A DNA stretch of 27,616 nt from a virus. Below are positions 1-7,675 of the stretch, in pieces. Numbering within the stretch: the first letter of the stretch is position 1; each line of letters starts with the position of its first letter. Location: positions 1 through 27,616 of the IMG/VR virus record IMGVR_UViG_3300031772_000226. The stretch is one strand, 5' to 3'. A program made the position numbers and the translations under genes. Under the pieces are notes generated by a model that was not told where the DNA came from, did no database searches, and saw only the letters and a list, made by a program, of their open reading frames with translations.

Positions 1-1
1 A

Positions 2-640
2 AAGTTAAACGAGCGGTATACCTTTAATCAAACTTGGTACGACGCTCTGTTAAATACAGATTTAGTGCTCTGTACCCGTGACGAAGCCAAAGACTTGGCT
101 CTGAAGCCTGCCGAAAAGCGAAAAATTGTTGAAATTGGAATTTACGAAGGCGCTTCGAGCTGTTTCTGGTCAGATTTTTACATGTCTCACCCGGAATCAC
201 GTTTAATTTCTATCGATCCCTTTACCGGAAGCGATGAACACCACGCTAAACCTGAGAACTACCCTGAATTAGCTCAGATTGAGCTGACGGCTCGGGGAAA
301 TATTGCAAAGTCAGACAACGCAGCCAAGATAGAGATTGTTAAAGGCTGTAGCTGGGACGTTTTCCCTGAACTAAATCGACGTTTTGGCGGAGAAGCCTGG
401 ATTGATGTGCTGTATATCGATGGTGCGCACGATTCCGCTTCTGTTGCACGCGATACTACCCTCTATGTGCCTATGGTTAAAGAAGGCGGAATTGTTATTT
501 TCGATGACTATGGCCACCCGGATGTCCGCCGCGGTGTAGATGGAGCGTTGAACGCGTTCGCATCCATGGAATATGCTATTTATTCAGGCTGGCAATTGAT
601 CTGCAAGGTTAGCAAGATCGCCAACTCTCCAACGAGTTAA
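2..640 (+). CDS. SAM-dependent methyltransferase, class I fold (5' end outside window)
   Basis: A Rossmann-type SAM methyltransferase is seen. A glycine motif I (VEIGIYEGASS) is followed by an acidic residue at the end of strand 2 (ISIDPF), then LYIDGAHD and GGIVIFDDY, the pattern of the Methyltransf_24 group that often acts on sugars or small molecules. The frame is open back to the first bases of the window, and the upstream codons give YTFNQTWYD, which fits the usual N-terminal FxQxWF lead of this group. The GTG at 65 is therefore probably not the true start and the gene is cut by the window edge. It ends with TAA and its last 57 bases overlap a minus-strand ORF tail to tail. Substrate is unknown; a role in modifying host surface glycans or virion proteins is only a guess. 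Confidence 0.8.
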   Translation, partial: KLNERYTFNQTWYDALLNTDLVLCTRDEAKDLALKPAEKRKIVEIGIYEGASSCFWSDFYMSHPESRLISIDPFTGSDEHHAKPENYPELAQIELTARGNIAKSDNAAKIEIVKGCSWDVFPELNRRFGGEAWIDVLYIDGAHDSASVARDTTLYVPMVKEGGIVIFDDYGHPDVRRGVDGALNAFASMEYAIYSGWQLICKVSKIANSPTS

Positions 641-874
641 TTGCAGCTTGCGCTCTTCCACAAGATGCCAAGAACTTATGGTGCTTTTAGTCCCCCAAGG
701 GGCAACGATTGTGATGCTGCTGTCGTCATTTGATATAACTTCGAAGTTGTCAGCCATCGAGCCAGAGGGTAAATAGTTAAAGGGCGACCTCAAACTTTCG
801 GGGCGAGGTACATTTAATGCAGTTAACCTAGCTGCACCCTTTGTAAGAGGGATCTCCTTTAGTCTAGCTCCCAC
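584..874 (-). CDS. Small hypothetical protein
   Basis: A reading frame of up to 96 codons from a GTG at 874; an ATG at 757 would give 57 residues. The C-terminal part (SSITIVAPWGTKSTISSWHL) looks like a compact beta-rich domain and is the most protein-like stretch. It is the last minus-strand gene of the leftward block and overlaps the plus-strand methyltransferase tail to tail by 57 bases. I do not recognise a function. The long start is kept because the upstream residues (NVPRPESLRSPFNYLPSGS) read like real protein. Confidence 0.55.
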   Translation of the reverse strand: MGARLKEIPLTKGAARLTALNVPRPESLRSPFNYLPSGSMADNFEVISNDDSSITIVAPWGTKSTISSWHLVEERKLQLTRWRVGDLANLADQLPA

Positions 875-911
875 AGCTGGTTACTCTTCCTGCTTGCGGT
901 GTTTCACGTTT

Positions 912-1124
912 TTACTTCTTTCCTTCTTCCGTTCTACCCGGCCCCCAACTGTAGAGCAGCGGGTGGGATAAGCAATACTCCCGAAACAATTGTTTGCACT
1001 CATCTGCAGTTATACCAAGGGCTTTTGCAGCTTGCGGCACGTTCCACCTGGCGATAAACAACATCGTCAGCGGATCTTCCTGAGTTGTACGGTTACTTGT
1101 ACAAGTCGATTTTGGCTTAGTCAA
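912..1124 (-). CDS. Small hypothetical protein with helix-turn-helix-like segment
   Basis: Seventy residues from a TTG start that overlaps the stop of the upstream gene; an ATG at 1064 would give a 50-residue product. The segment ARWNVPQAAKALGITADECK has the spacing of a short helix-turn-helix (alanine pair, LGI turn, second helix), as in small phage proteins that name themselves by an 'AAKALGI' core. It is followed by LFREYCLSHPLLYSW. DNA binding is inferred from this pattern only. It lies in the leftward run of very small overlapping genes. Confidence 0.55.
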   Translation of the reverse strand: MTKPKSTCTSNRTTQEDPLTMLFIARWNVPQAAKALGITADECKQLFREYCLSHPLLYSWGPGRTEEGKK

Positions 1125-1290
1125 TGGCTAGTTCACCATCCTTATTCCAACTTAAATAGTTTACAAACGACACATGGTTACTACTTGACTTATAGCTAGC
1201 CACACTGGGCGCGTTTTCTCCACTAACCAACGAAATCAACTTACCAACTTCATTGTAAATGTCCGTTGTCGGACCCTCAAACACACCCAT
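1117..1290 (-). CDS. Small hypothetical protein
   Basis: Fifty-seven residues from ATG at 1290 (MGVFEGPTTD); a GTG at 1311 would add seven residues. Middle part EVGKLISLVSGENAPSV, then SSNHVSFVNYLSWNKDGELAID. Its stop overlaps the TTG start of the next gene by eight bases, which suggests translational coupling. No family recognised. Confidence 0.5.
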   Translation of the reverse strand: MGVFEGPTTDIYNEVGKLISLVSGENAPSVASYKSSSNHVSFVNYLSWNKDGELAID

Positions 1291-1394
1291 GGGTCGGACC
1301 TTGCTCCTCACAGTCTAAAGGCACTAAGGCCCCACTATCGTTGCTACGACTAGTATTTTCACAATTTCTATGGTTTCTACTCTTGCGCAATATT

Positions 1395-1466
1395 TTATTT
1401 CGTGGCCGATGACTCTTCTTCAAGCTCCTCGGCAAGCGCCTGAGCATTTGGTGAAAGGATTGTCAT
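1395..1466 (-). CDS. 23-residue micro-ORF coupled to the upstream gene
   Basis: A 23-codon frame whose ATG overlaps the TGA of the upstream gene as ATGA, the same coupling used by its neighbours. The product starts MTILSPNAQALAEELEEE, which echoes the first residues of the upstream protein (MTLSPAALAVLDAF). It may be a shortened paralogue left after duplication and deletion, or a true micro-protein. Evidence is only the overlap and the shared LSPxA start. Confidence 0.35.
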   Translation of the reverse strand: MTILSPNAQALAEELEEESSATK

Positions 1467-1747
1467 TGTGCCTCCAGCTCGTCGGCGATGGCAAGAAGGG
1501 GGTTCTTACCCCATTTAGCAAGCACTGCGCGAAGACCTGCTGCCTGACAGTGGGGTCCTTGTCTATTTTTCTCAGCGTAATATCCAGCAAGATACGTCTC
1601 GCTAAGTTCTTTATCCGCTGGCACCACCTGATCCGCAGCAGCGCGGAGGGCGGCGGCGAGACATTTACGATCTTGTTCTAGTGCTTCGTCTGGCCATTCA
1701 GCAAGGAACGCATCCAGCACTGCTAAAGCGGCGGGGGAGAGAGTCAT
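1463..1747 (-). CDS. Small hypothetical protein, LSPAA..VLDAF family of picocyanobacteria and their phages
   Basis: Ninety-four residues starting MTLSPAALAVLDAFLAEW, with AALRAAADQVVP in the middle and LLAIADELEAQ at the end. This start and end are typical of a small alanine-rich helical family I associate with Synechococcus/Cyanobium and their phages; its function is unknown. The start at 1747 was chosen because it makes an ATGA overlap with the stop of the upstream gene; the frame runs 18 codons further up but that stretch would overlap the upstream gene heavily. Confidence 0.75.
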   Translation of the reverse strand: MTLSPAALAVLDAFLAEWPDEALEQDRKCLAAALRAAADQVVPADKELSETYLAGYYAEKNRQGPHCQAAGLRAVLAKWGKNPLLAIADELEAQ

Positions 1748-2022
1748 GACTGCCCCCAGCGGGCTAGAACGGCGCGGGCGAAGGCAGCCATGCTGCAACA
1801 TTCGATCACATCAGTAACCGTGCGCTTATCTGTATCTGATCCCCACCAGAACACAGCAAACTCATCAAGCTCCTCATCCGTAGGCCCCACCGGCTGCTCA
1901 GCCAGGGCGGCGCGGGCTTCAATTGCCAACGCATGGGTCTCGCGGCGATCATCCATAAGGAGCTGTCGGTAATGATTCAGCTCATCAGCCATACGGGCGC
2001 ACAAAGCGCGGAAGTCAGTCAT
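1744..2022 (-). CDS. Small hypothetical protein, PTDEEL family
   Basis: Ninety-two residues with MTDFRALCARMADELNHY at the N-terminus, GPTDEELDEF in the middle and AFARAVLARWG at the end. This order of three short motifs is characteristic of a family of small proteins in Synechococcus phages; family membership is from memory and function is unknown. The stop overlaps the next gene as ATGA and the start overlaps the stop of the previous gene in the same way, so the four genes 2538-1463 form one coupled run. Confidence 0.75.
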   Translation of the reverse strand: MTDFRALCARMADELNHYRQLLMDDRRETHALAIEARAALAEQPVGPTDEELDEFAVFWWGSDTDKRTVTDVIECCSMAAFARAVLARWGQS

Positions 2023-2234
2023 TGATCCAGCTCTTTAACAAGTTTCTTCAATGCCTTGAACTCACCCCATGTCAGCCTGATGGTTTGTTCGCCATGGCTG
2101 CTCAGGTGAGCGTCAAAGCCTTCACCGTTGTGCCATAAGGACACTTCGATGAAATCATCAAGCTTGGCAGTGTGATCGAACGTACGCAGGGATGCGAACG
2201 CAGTGTCGAGCTTGTAGCATTTGATGTCAGTCAT
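2019..2234 (-). CDS. Small hypothetical protein
   Basis: Seventy-one residues, MTDIKCYKLDTAF at the start, then a beta-like segment (FIEVSLWHNGEGFDAHLS) and a C-terminal helix (GEFKALKKLVKELDQ). The EVSxWHNGEG pattern recurs in small phage proteins that I cannot assign a role. ATGA overlap with the next gene and an eight-base overlap with the previous gene. Confidence 0.7.
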   Translation of the reverse strand: MTDIKCYKLDTAFASLRTFDHTAKLDDFIEVSLWHNGEGFDAHLSSHGEQTIRLTWGEFKALKKLVKELDQ

Positions 2235-2538
2235 TAAGCAATGCCTCCAATAGCTTTTGCGCTGCTTCTAACAGCAATGGAAGTTCCGCTGGATCCACTT
2301 CAATTACTTGGTCTTCTTGCTGTAGACGCAAAAAGTACCCACCGTCAGGGTCGCCAGCAAGTTGCACCCGAATCCCGCTTCTGGCGATGTAAGTGGCACA
2401 CGCCTCCAGCTCCTGGTCGGCGCCCCAGCGGGCGGCCATCACAGCGACCTGAGCAAACAGGGGATCATTGTGATTGGATTCACTTACCCACTGTTTAATT
2501 AGCTCAGGCGGTGGGGTAATCGGGTGTCGGTTAGTCAT
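2227..2538 (-). CDS. Small hypothetical protein, ITPPPEL..QW family
   Basis: One hundred and three residues. The N-terminus (ITPPPELIKQWVSES) and AARWGADQELEAC are hallmark strings of a small protein family of Synechococcus and its phages; function unknown. The C-terminal half (GYFLRLQQEDQVIEVDPAELPLLLEAAQKLL) appears to be an added beta-plus-helix segment. First gene of the coupled run 2538-1463; 26 bases separate it from the membrane protein upstream. Confidence 0.75.
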   Translation of the reverse strand: MTNRHPITPPPELIKQWVSESNHNDPLFAQVAVMAARWGADQELEACATYIARSGIRVQLAGDPDGGYFLRLQQEDQVIEVDPAELPLLLEAAQKLLEALLND

Positions 2539-2564
2539 TTGCTATTTGCAAATTGCGAATTCTT

Positions 2565-3134
2565 CTATGACTGTACATTCCCCCAAGGGCTGGGCTCTGT
2601 GATCGGAGCAGGCGTCTTGGGTAGTGTGGCAGCAGCGTGCTGAAGTTGAATGTACTGAAGAGCCTGTTTATGCTGGTTTAACTCAGCTGTGATCTGTTGA
2701 GTCTGGGATTCAGCCCATTTTTTTGCATTTGTAGTCAGCTCATCGAGGGCAGATTGGCTATGTGGGTAAGCGAAGACCACACCAGCACCTTGTTTGACTG
2801 CAACTTTTTCCCCGTTGGTGTTCTCTGCAAGTTCCAATAAGAACGCATAAGCTCTATCTACTGGGACATTTGCAAGAAAGCTGAGTTGAATCGGGTCAAC
2901 CACTCCTCTATTTGCTTCGTAGAGAGCCGAAAAACAATTAGTAACTCGTGTAGCAACCTCATCGTTGTGCTTTTGTCGAAGCGCACGTTCGCGGCTGATA
3001 CCCGCTCCACCTATAAGGCCGCCCGCAAAAGCAAGGGAGGCGCCTACAAACTGAGGTGCGGTAATAGACGTGACAACACCGACTGCAGCGCCAGCGACGA
3101 TGGCCAGACTGAAATTAGGATTTAACCGGATCAT
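2565..3134 (-). CDS. Membrane-anchored protein with winged-helix-like domain
   Basis: One hundred and eighty-nine residues. Two hydrophobic segments lie at about residues 8-25 and 29-45, separated by a short turn and followed by a basic stretch (SRERALRQK), so a hairpin anchor with the remainder in the cytoplasm is likely. Residues 66-123 (VDPIQLSFLANVPVDRAYAFLLELAE, then KQGAGVVFAYP) have the helix-helix-wing pattern of a small winged helix. The C-terminus is a long polar helix ending in a proline-rich tail. It overlaps the end of the primase-helicase gene by 20 bases in another frame. The role is unknown; tethering replication to the membrane is a speculation from the neighbour. Confidence 0.7.
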   Translation of the reverse strand: MIRLNPNFSLAIVAGAAVGVVTSITAPQFVGASLAFAGGLIGGAGISRERALRQKHNDEVATRVTNCFSALYEANRGVVDPIQLSFLANVPVDRAYAFLLELAENTNGEKVAVKQGAGVVFAYPHSQSALDELTTNAKKWAESQTQQITAELNQHKQALQYIQLQHAAATLPKTPAPITEPSPWGNVQS

Positions 3135-5889
3135 GTTTCTGGAAAGAGGGATCCCAATAGTTGGTGTTCATGTCCTGAGCAAACTCCACGGGGGAGGGGA
3201 GCCGCTCAGGTCCTTTTGCTGCTCGGTCAGATTGTAAGTCATAAGCCTTTAAACGCAACCCTTTGATGCCTGGGATACCATCGTTTAACACCACTTTTAC
3301 ATTCGGTAGTTTAAGAATGTTCACCATCGCTTCTCGTGTGCGCTCAACAAAACGGTGCTTTGCTGCTGGCTTGTACCCGCAAGATTTGCAAAAGTTTGCA
3401 TAGCTTGGATACAGAGCACCATATGCGTTAGCTACATACATGCCTTTTTCGGCTTCATCCGTGTTTGGTTTGCGGGCGCCTTGACCTACAGGAGTCACCG
3501 TGTTCGGAGCATACAAGCAGCAGTCATGTAACCACGCAACAAACTGATTATTAAAGAGAAGAGCTTCGATGTTTGTTTTGTTTAGTGAAGGAACGTGTTT
3601 TGTGGGATTCGCCAGCACATCCTTCATGATTGCATAGTCCATTGACAGAGCCCAACTCACGATTCCACTCATCTCAGGCACAAAAGCCCCCTCGATTCGA
3701 TCGTCATAAACACTGATCAACTCTTTGCGGAGGCTCGGGTCAACAACTTTGTCCATCAAAATAGTAAGACGACGACGCTCAAGACCGCTACTGGAGTCGT
3801 TTGAAGTAATATGTTCGTTACTTGCGATACACACAAGACATTCTGGCTTAAAGCTAATAATCTCCTTTCCATACTTTCTTTCTGCACGAAGTGTATCTGA
3901 AGCAGAGGTAAGCTTCTTCAGTATGTCCATCCTCCGGTTGTAGTTTGACTCGTCCGTCAGAAGTAGCAGTTTCTTCCCAATTAAGCTATAGCTCTCAAAC
4001 TTGTTTGTCTCGATGACCTCCAAGCTCGACGTGTGAGTGCCGTGGAACCCGGCAAGAGCCACCATCAACTGTTGCATCGTTGACTTGCCAGTACCACCGG
4101 GACCAACCAGATGCAAGAACCGCTCTCCAGCTGTGTAACCCGTCAAAAGAGCACGGGCAAAAGCCTGAATTAAAACTTCTTGTCCTTTATCTAAAGCAGA
4201 AGTAATCCAACGCATGAACTCGGGGCAACGAGCGCTGGTGTTGTATTCGTAGGGAAGCTTGTGTCTCAGATAAAGTTCTTTGTGCTGACCCTCTTCAAAC
4301 TCCAGCGTGGTCGTATCAAGTACACCATTTTTAAAAGGAATAATCCCACGGGATTTTGTCCAGATACTCCGGCGCCCACCATCCGCAGACTTCAACAGCT
4401 TCGCCTTCAGGATCGAGTAGACGCTGTTGATCATTGCGGCGTTATATTTCGCCATGACGCCAGCGGTGACAAATGAGTCTAAAGCTTTTACAATTCTGCG
4501 TTTGATGTGCTGTTCATCTTGATGATACCAAATATCTTGATCTTCATCGTAGTGATAAAATTGATCTAAGTAACTGTCGTAAATAAATGAGTCACCTTGA
4601 TTCGTGACAATAATATCGGCTACGTCGTTTTCAGAAAATTCACGGTTTCTTGTACCGCCCTGCAGGCTTACAAGCTGAGTTGGTGTTGATGGTGTGTTCA
4701 TGTTTTCTTTAGTTTTTGTCTTTGTTTTTAATGTTGATGTTGTTTGATCGACTTTTGGTGAGCTCAGATCAAATTCAGACATGTCGAGTACGGCGTTTAC
4801 AGCCGCGTCTCTTTTTGCTTGAGCAAGAGCTTCCTTTACTTCATGTGACGCGTGGGTGTCAAAAACCGAGCGGCTGACACGTTTGATTTTTTTCCAAGTT
4901 CCCAACTCGCCGAGCTCAGAAGCTAGGGCCACAGCAGGCAGTAACTCCTCAGGGTTTCTGATCGAGTTGAGGATACGGTTGAACTTGCCATCAATGTCAT
5001 GCGGGTAACCATAGATATTATAGAACGCACGGTGTGCCACTGTCAACGGCTCAGTGCACAGAGCAATATTGTTTGCACTACACCAATTCGACCAACCAAG
5101 AAGCTCTTTAAAGACCGCAGCCATCGTCGAACTTCGGTCGCCTACCTCCTCACCATCTAAAACAGAACGGACAGTTGTGGACACCAACCGCTCTGGATCC
5201 ATTCCATTTTCTCGAAGAGTTACAGTTTTTAAAAACTCTTCAGGGTCTCCACCTTCGTCAGTTTCGTTTGAGGGGAGTGCAGCGAACGCCCTCAGGATCT
5301 CGTCAATCTTGTCCGATGGTATGTATTTTCCTGGCTTGGCAAAGATAGCTTGTTCATTTTTAGGGCCATAGAAGAGATTAGGAACAGTCGTGGCCCTAAT
5401 ATCCGAGCCGGGGATTTGTGCATATACTTGCTTACAAAACCACTGATAAAAAGATGCGTTGATTGTTGGTTTTTCTAGACCAAAAACTAACCTAAAACGA
5501 GGCCAAGTAACAGATGTAGATGGGGAGTAGTAAGCAAGAGTAAGATATTTCTTACATATATCAAGTTCTAACGCTTGGTCTATTGTTAGTTCTTGTTTTT
5601 GAACCTTATTGCCTTTCTCATCTTTGTAATCTGCTTGATTGTCGATATCAATAATAATTAAACCAGCTTTAATAACCCCCGTGGCATTCCTTTGCCTCCT
5701 ACCTTCGAGCAAATGCCATGCACACAAGCCAGCTTGCTGGCCTAAAACCTTAGCAAGTTCTTCAGTAGTAAGTTCCGAAGCATCCCAGCCAGAGTTAAAA
5801 GCTGTGAAGTTACCACCTTCCGCAATTTTGCCAAGTTCAGGGTGAAGGTGAGGGACCACCCTAAGGTTTACAGAGCAAATGAACTTCAT
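3115..5889 (-). CDS. Primase-helicase, AEP-like primase plus D5/SF3 helicase
   Basis: A 924-residue two-part replication protein. The N-terminal 200 residues carry archaeo-eukaryotic-primase-like signs: LIIIDIDN with D81 and D83, PRFRLVFGLEKP at 130-141, and an SDIRATTVPNLFYGP block. A threonine/lysine-rich linker lies at 385-405. The C-terminal part is a D5_N/SF3 superfamily helicase: Walker A GPGGTGKS 596-603, Walker B LLLLTDE 641-647, sensor-like SNE 690-692 and an RRR arginine cluster at 705-707. It would prime and unwind DNA at the phage fork together with the PolA, SSB and nuclease in this window. A Met in the linker (residue 397) could give a helicase-only product; this is not proven. 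Confidence 0.9.
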   Translation of the reverse strand: MKFICSVNLRVVPHLHPELGKIAEGGNFTAFNSGWDASELTTEELAKVLGQQAGLCAWHLLEGRRQRNATGVIKAGLIIIDIDNQADYKDEKGNKVQKQELTIDQALELDICKKYLTLAYYSPSTSVTWPRFRLVFGLEKPTINASFYQWFCKQVYAQIPGSDIRATTVPNLFYGPKNEQAIFAKPGKYIPSDKIDEILRAFAALPSNETDEGGDPEEFLKTVTLRENGMDPERLVSTTVRSVLDGEEVGDRSSTMAAVFKELLGWSNWCSANNIALCTEPLTVAHRAFYNIYGYPHDIDGKFNRILNSIRNPEELLPAVALASELGELGTWKKIKRVSRSVFDTHASHEVKEALAQAKRDAAVNAVLDMSEFDLSSPKVDQTTSTLKTKTKTKENMNTPSTPTQLVSLQGGTRNREFSENDVADIIVTNQGDSFIYDSYLDQFYHYDEDQDIWYHQDEQHIKRRIVKALDSFVTAGVMAKYNAAMINSVYSILKAKLLKSADGGRRSIWTKSRGIIPFKNGVLDTTTLEFEEGQHKELYLRHKLPYEYNTSARCPEFMRWITSALDKGQEVLIQAFARALLTGYTAGERFLHLVGPGGTGKSTMQQLMVALAGFHGTHTSSLEVIETNKFESYSLIGKKLLLLTDESNYNRRMDILKKLTSASDTLRAERKYGKEIISFKPECLVCIASNEHITSNDSSSGLERRRLTILMDKVVDPSLRKELISVYDDRIEGAFVPEMSGIVSWALSMDYAIMKDVLANPTKHVPSLNKTNIEALLFNNQFVAWLHDCCLYAPNTVTPVGQGARKPNTDEAEKGMYVANAYGALYPSYANFCKSCGYKPAAKHRFVERTREAMVNILKLPNVKVVLNDGIPGIKGLRLKAYDLQSDRAAKGPERLPSPVEFAQDMNTNYWDPSFQKHDPVKS

Positions 5890-5991
5890 AGGATGATGCT
5901 GAGCGCCTCTAGTATGACCTAAAACCGGCCGAAAGCAACCTAAGAAAAGGTGAAGAAACTTTTCTCGGGCAGCCGTTTGATGGACTCGATT

Positions 5992-6771
5992 CTACGCTGT
6001 CGGGTTTAGCTCGTAGTATTGTTTGACAACTTGGAACCAACTTTCTTCGTCTTTCTCTACTTCTTCGGGGCCAAAAGTAAATATTTGGGTGTTGAATTCT
6101 TTAACAGCTGTCGTGACAATAATCTGAGTCTTTACAATTTTAATTCCTAAACAAGCTTCGGCTGCTGCTTTGTAAGCTGCAAGCTGTAGCTTTGTTTTTT
6201 TAGTTTTAAAAACACCAGAAATTAAAGCTTTTTTAGTTTTTTCGTCAACGTTAAGATTTTTGTTGGGGAATCGAGCAGCGTAGGGTCCGTTGCTGGTTTT
6301 AAAGTCAGCAAGAATAATTTCTGCGTTTGAGTTCATGTAGATCAAGTCACAGCAACCCGCGTAACCATGTCCTGTTTTTTCATCGTAATAATGAATGCGA
6401 CCCACTCCGTCATCTCCAACGTACTTAGCCCAGCGTGGTTGGTTGAAAGGCTTCTCAGACCACAGAACACGACCTCCGCTTAGGAGATCATCCAGCACTT
6501 CAGGTACTCCATCCCAATACGGTTTATACTGCTCTGACGGTATTACACGTAAGCCTCTAAGATAATCTTCTACACTGTTGTGTATCCAAGTTCCTCTAGT
6601 CGCAGCCGCATCAGCTACTCCTGGATTTAACATATTCCAGTGAGCTAATTTTGCGCGGGTAGCTTCAGTTTGAGTTGCACTCAGGATAGATGTGACGGAG
6701 GGTAAGGGCTTTGGTACACCATTGCAGATGTAGTGCCTTAATCCATTAACTGTTACTCGGGTGTTGGACAC
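5992..6771 (-). CDS. PD-(D/E)XK exonuclease, RecB/Cas4-like
   Basis: A 259-residue protein with the motif set of the phage PD-(D/E)XK nuclease family (PDDEXK_1 type). A histidine in RGTWIH (residue 64) is followed by GYAGCCDLIY with D142, then IILADFKTS giving D156-x-K158, and LQLAAYKA with Q196 and Y200. These four elements in this order are the metal-binding active site of RecB-like nucleases. A GTG start at 6771 gives a full N-terminus (SVTSILSATQ is a common lead-in of this family). It lies between the primase-helicase and a methyltransferase-like gene, which suggests end processing in replication or recombination; degradation of host DNA is another option. Confidence 0.85.
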   Translation of the reverse strand: MSNTRVTVNGLRHYICNGVPKPLPSVTSILSATQTEATRAKLAHWNMLNPGVADAAATRGTWIHNSVEDYLRGLRVIPSEQYKPYWDGVPEVLDDLLSGGRVLWSEKPFNQPRWAKYVGDDGVGRIHYYDEKTGHGYAGCCDLIYMNSNAEIILADFKTSNGPYAARFPNKNLNVDEKTKKALISGVFKTKKTKLQLAAYKAAAEACLGIKIVKTQIIVTTAVKEFNTQIFTFGPEEVEKDEESWFQVVKQYYELNPTA

Positions 6772-6797
6772 AATAATCGTGTCAATTTGTCTTCAGC

Positions 6798-7142
6798 TTA
6801 GAACGAACTTAATGCAAATTTACCTTCGTCGCCATCTTCATCGTCATCCCCGTCTTCACTTTCGTCACTATCGTCGTTATCTTCAATGAAAAATTCTTGT
6901 TTTTGATACTGATACTCGCGGTTGCGTTGATCAAGCCTCGACATCAGGCAGAGAGCTGCAGAGAATCCTTCAATAGTTATATCCGCACACTCTTCAGGAG
7001 CGCGTGCACTGCCTTGATAGTCCACACACTCAGTTAAAAGCTGCTGACCTACAATCAGTGCTGCGATCTTATCTAATCTAATATTCTGTTCTTTTTGAAG
7101 CTCGATAAGCTGATCAAGTTTTTGGAATAAACGCTTACTCAT
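6798..7142 (-). CDS. Small protein with coiled-coil start and strongly acidic tail
   Basis: One hundred and fourteen residues. The N-terminus (LFQKLDQLIELQKEQNIRLDKIAALI) is a clear amphipathic helix or coiled coil. Residues 87-107 are almost all D and E, after which the chain ends GKFALSSF. An acidic region close to a C-terminal phenylalanine recalls tails that dock replication partners, but no known family was recognised. Its ATG overlaps the stop of the methyltransferase-like gene (ATGA), so the two are coupled. Confidence 0.7.
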   Translation of the reverse strand: MSKRLFQKLDQLIELQKEQNIRLDKIAALIVGQQLLTECVDYQGSARAPEECADITIEGFSAALCLMSRLDQRNREYQYQKQEFFIEDNDDSDESEDGDDDEDGDEGKFALSSF

Positions 7143-7675
7143 AGTTTGAGGTCTTGCGGACGGTGCCAGCCTACTTCGAAATCAATCTGTGTACTAACTG
7201 CAGCAGCGCTTGCTTTTTGGAAAACGAACCACGCAGAAGTTACAGGATCTTTTGCAGTAGTACCATCTGCACGAAAAGATGGCCTAGGCGAGAGGATCTT
7301 AATGTTTGTCAAAAAAGATTTCTGTAAAAAATCTTCGCGTGCTCGTGTAGGCTCCAAGAACGTTAACCTATCCAGAATGCACACACCTTTTGTAGCGACT
7401 TGGAGCCCACACTCTGTGATCCACTTTGTGTAGTCTTTCATTCCTTGGGTTATTGCGATTACCCAATCAACTTTTCCTTTATGTGACGCCCACCAAACGA
7501 GATCTATCAGATTTTCTTCGCAATCATTTGTTGTAAATTCAATGATTCCTGTTTTGCGGACTTGTTTTTCGAGCTGCCCGTCAAAGTCACAAGGAAGCAG
7601 AACCGCACCATCGATTAGACCAGAGTTCCCGATAGGATCAAAGATATATCGGGGGACGTGGTAAAAACCTGACAT
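7139..7675 (-). CDS. Degenerate DNA adenine-methyltransferase-like protein
   Basis: From ATG at 7675 this is 178 residues and follows the pattern of a family of phage and cyanobacterial N6-adenine-type methyltransferases. Signs are an N-terminal PxYI..P lead, a motif-I position (LLPCDFDGQLEKQV), a TTND string, a WV-initiated strand, LDRLTFLEPTRAREDFL, and RPSFRADGT..DPVTSAWFVF. In active members motif I reads P-C-x-G-D-G and motif IV reads NPPF or NPPY; here motif IV is replaced by VIAITQGM and motif I lacks the glycine pair. The protein is probably not an active methylase. The ATG shares the CATG at 7673-7676 with the divergent nblA start; a longer frame to 7762 would lie antisense to nblA. 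Confidence 0.65.
   Translation of the reverse strand: MSGFYHVPRYIFDPIGNSGLIDGAVLLPCDFDGQLEKQVRKTGIIEFTTNDCEENLIDLVWWASHKGKVDWVIAITQGMKDYTKWITECGLQVATKGVCILDRLTFLEPTRAREDFLQKSFLTNIKILSPRPSFRADGTTAKDPVTSAWFVFQKASAAAVSTQIDFEVGWHRPQDLKL

Noticed and set aside
1370-1681. Plus-strand 103-codon frame opposite the small-gene cassette
   Set aside because: It is the antisense of a gene with ATGA overlaps and a recognisable family, and its residue content is not protein-like.
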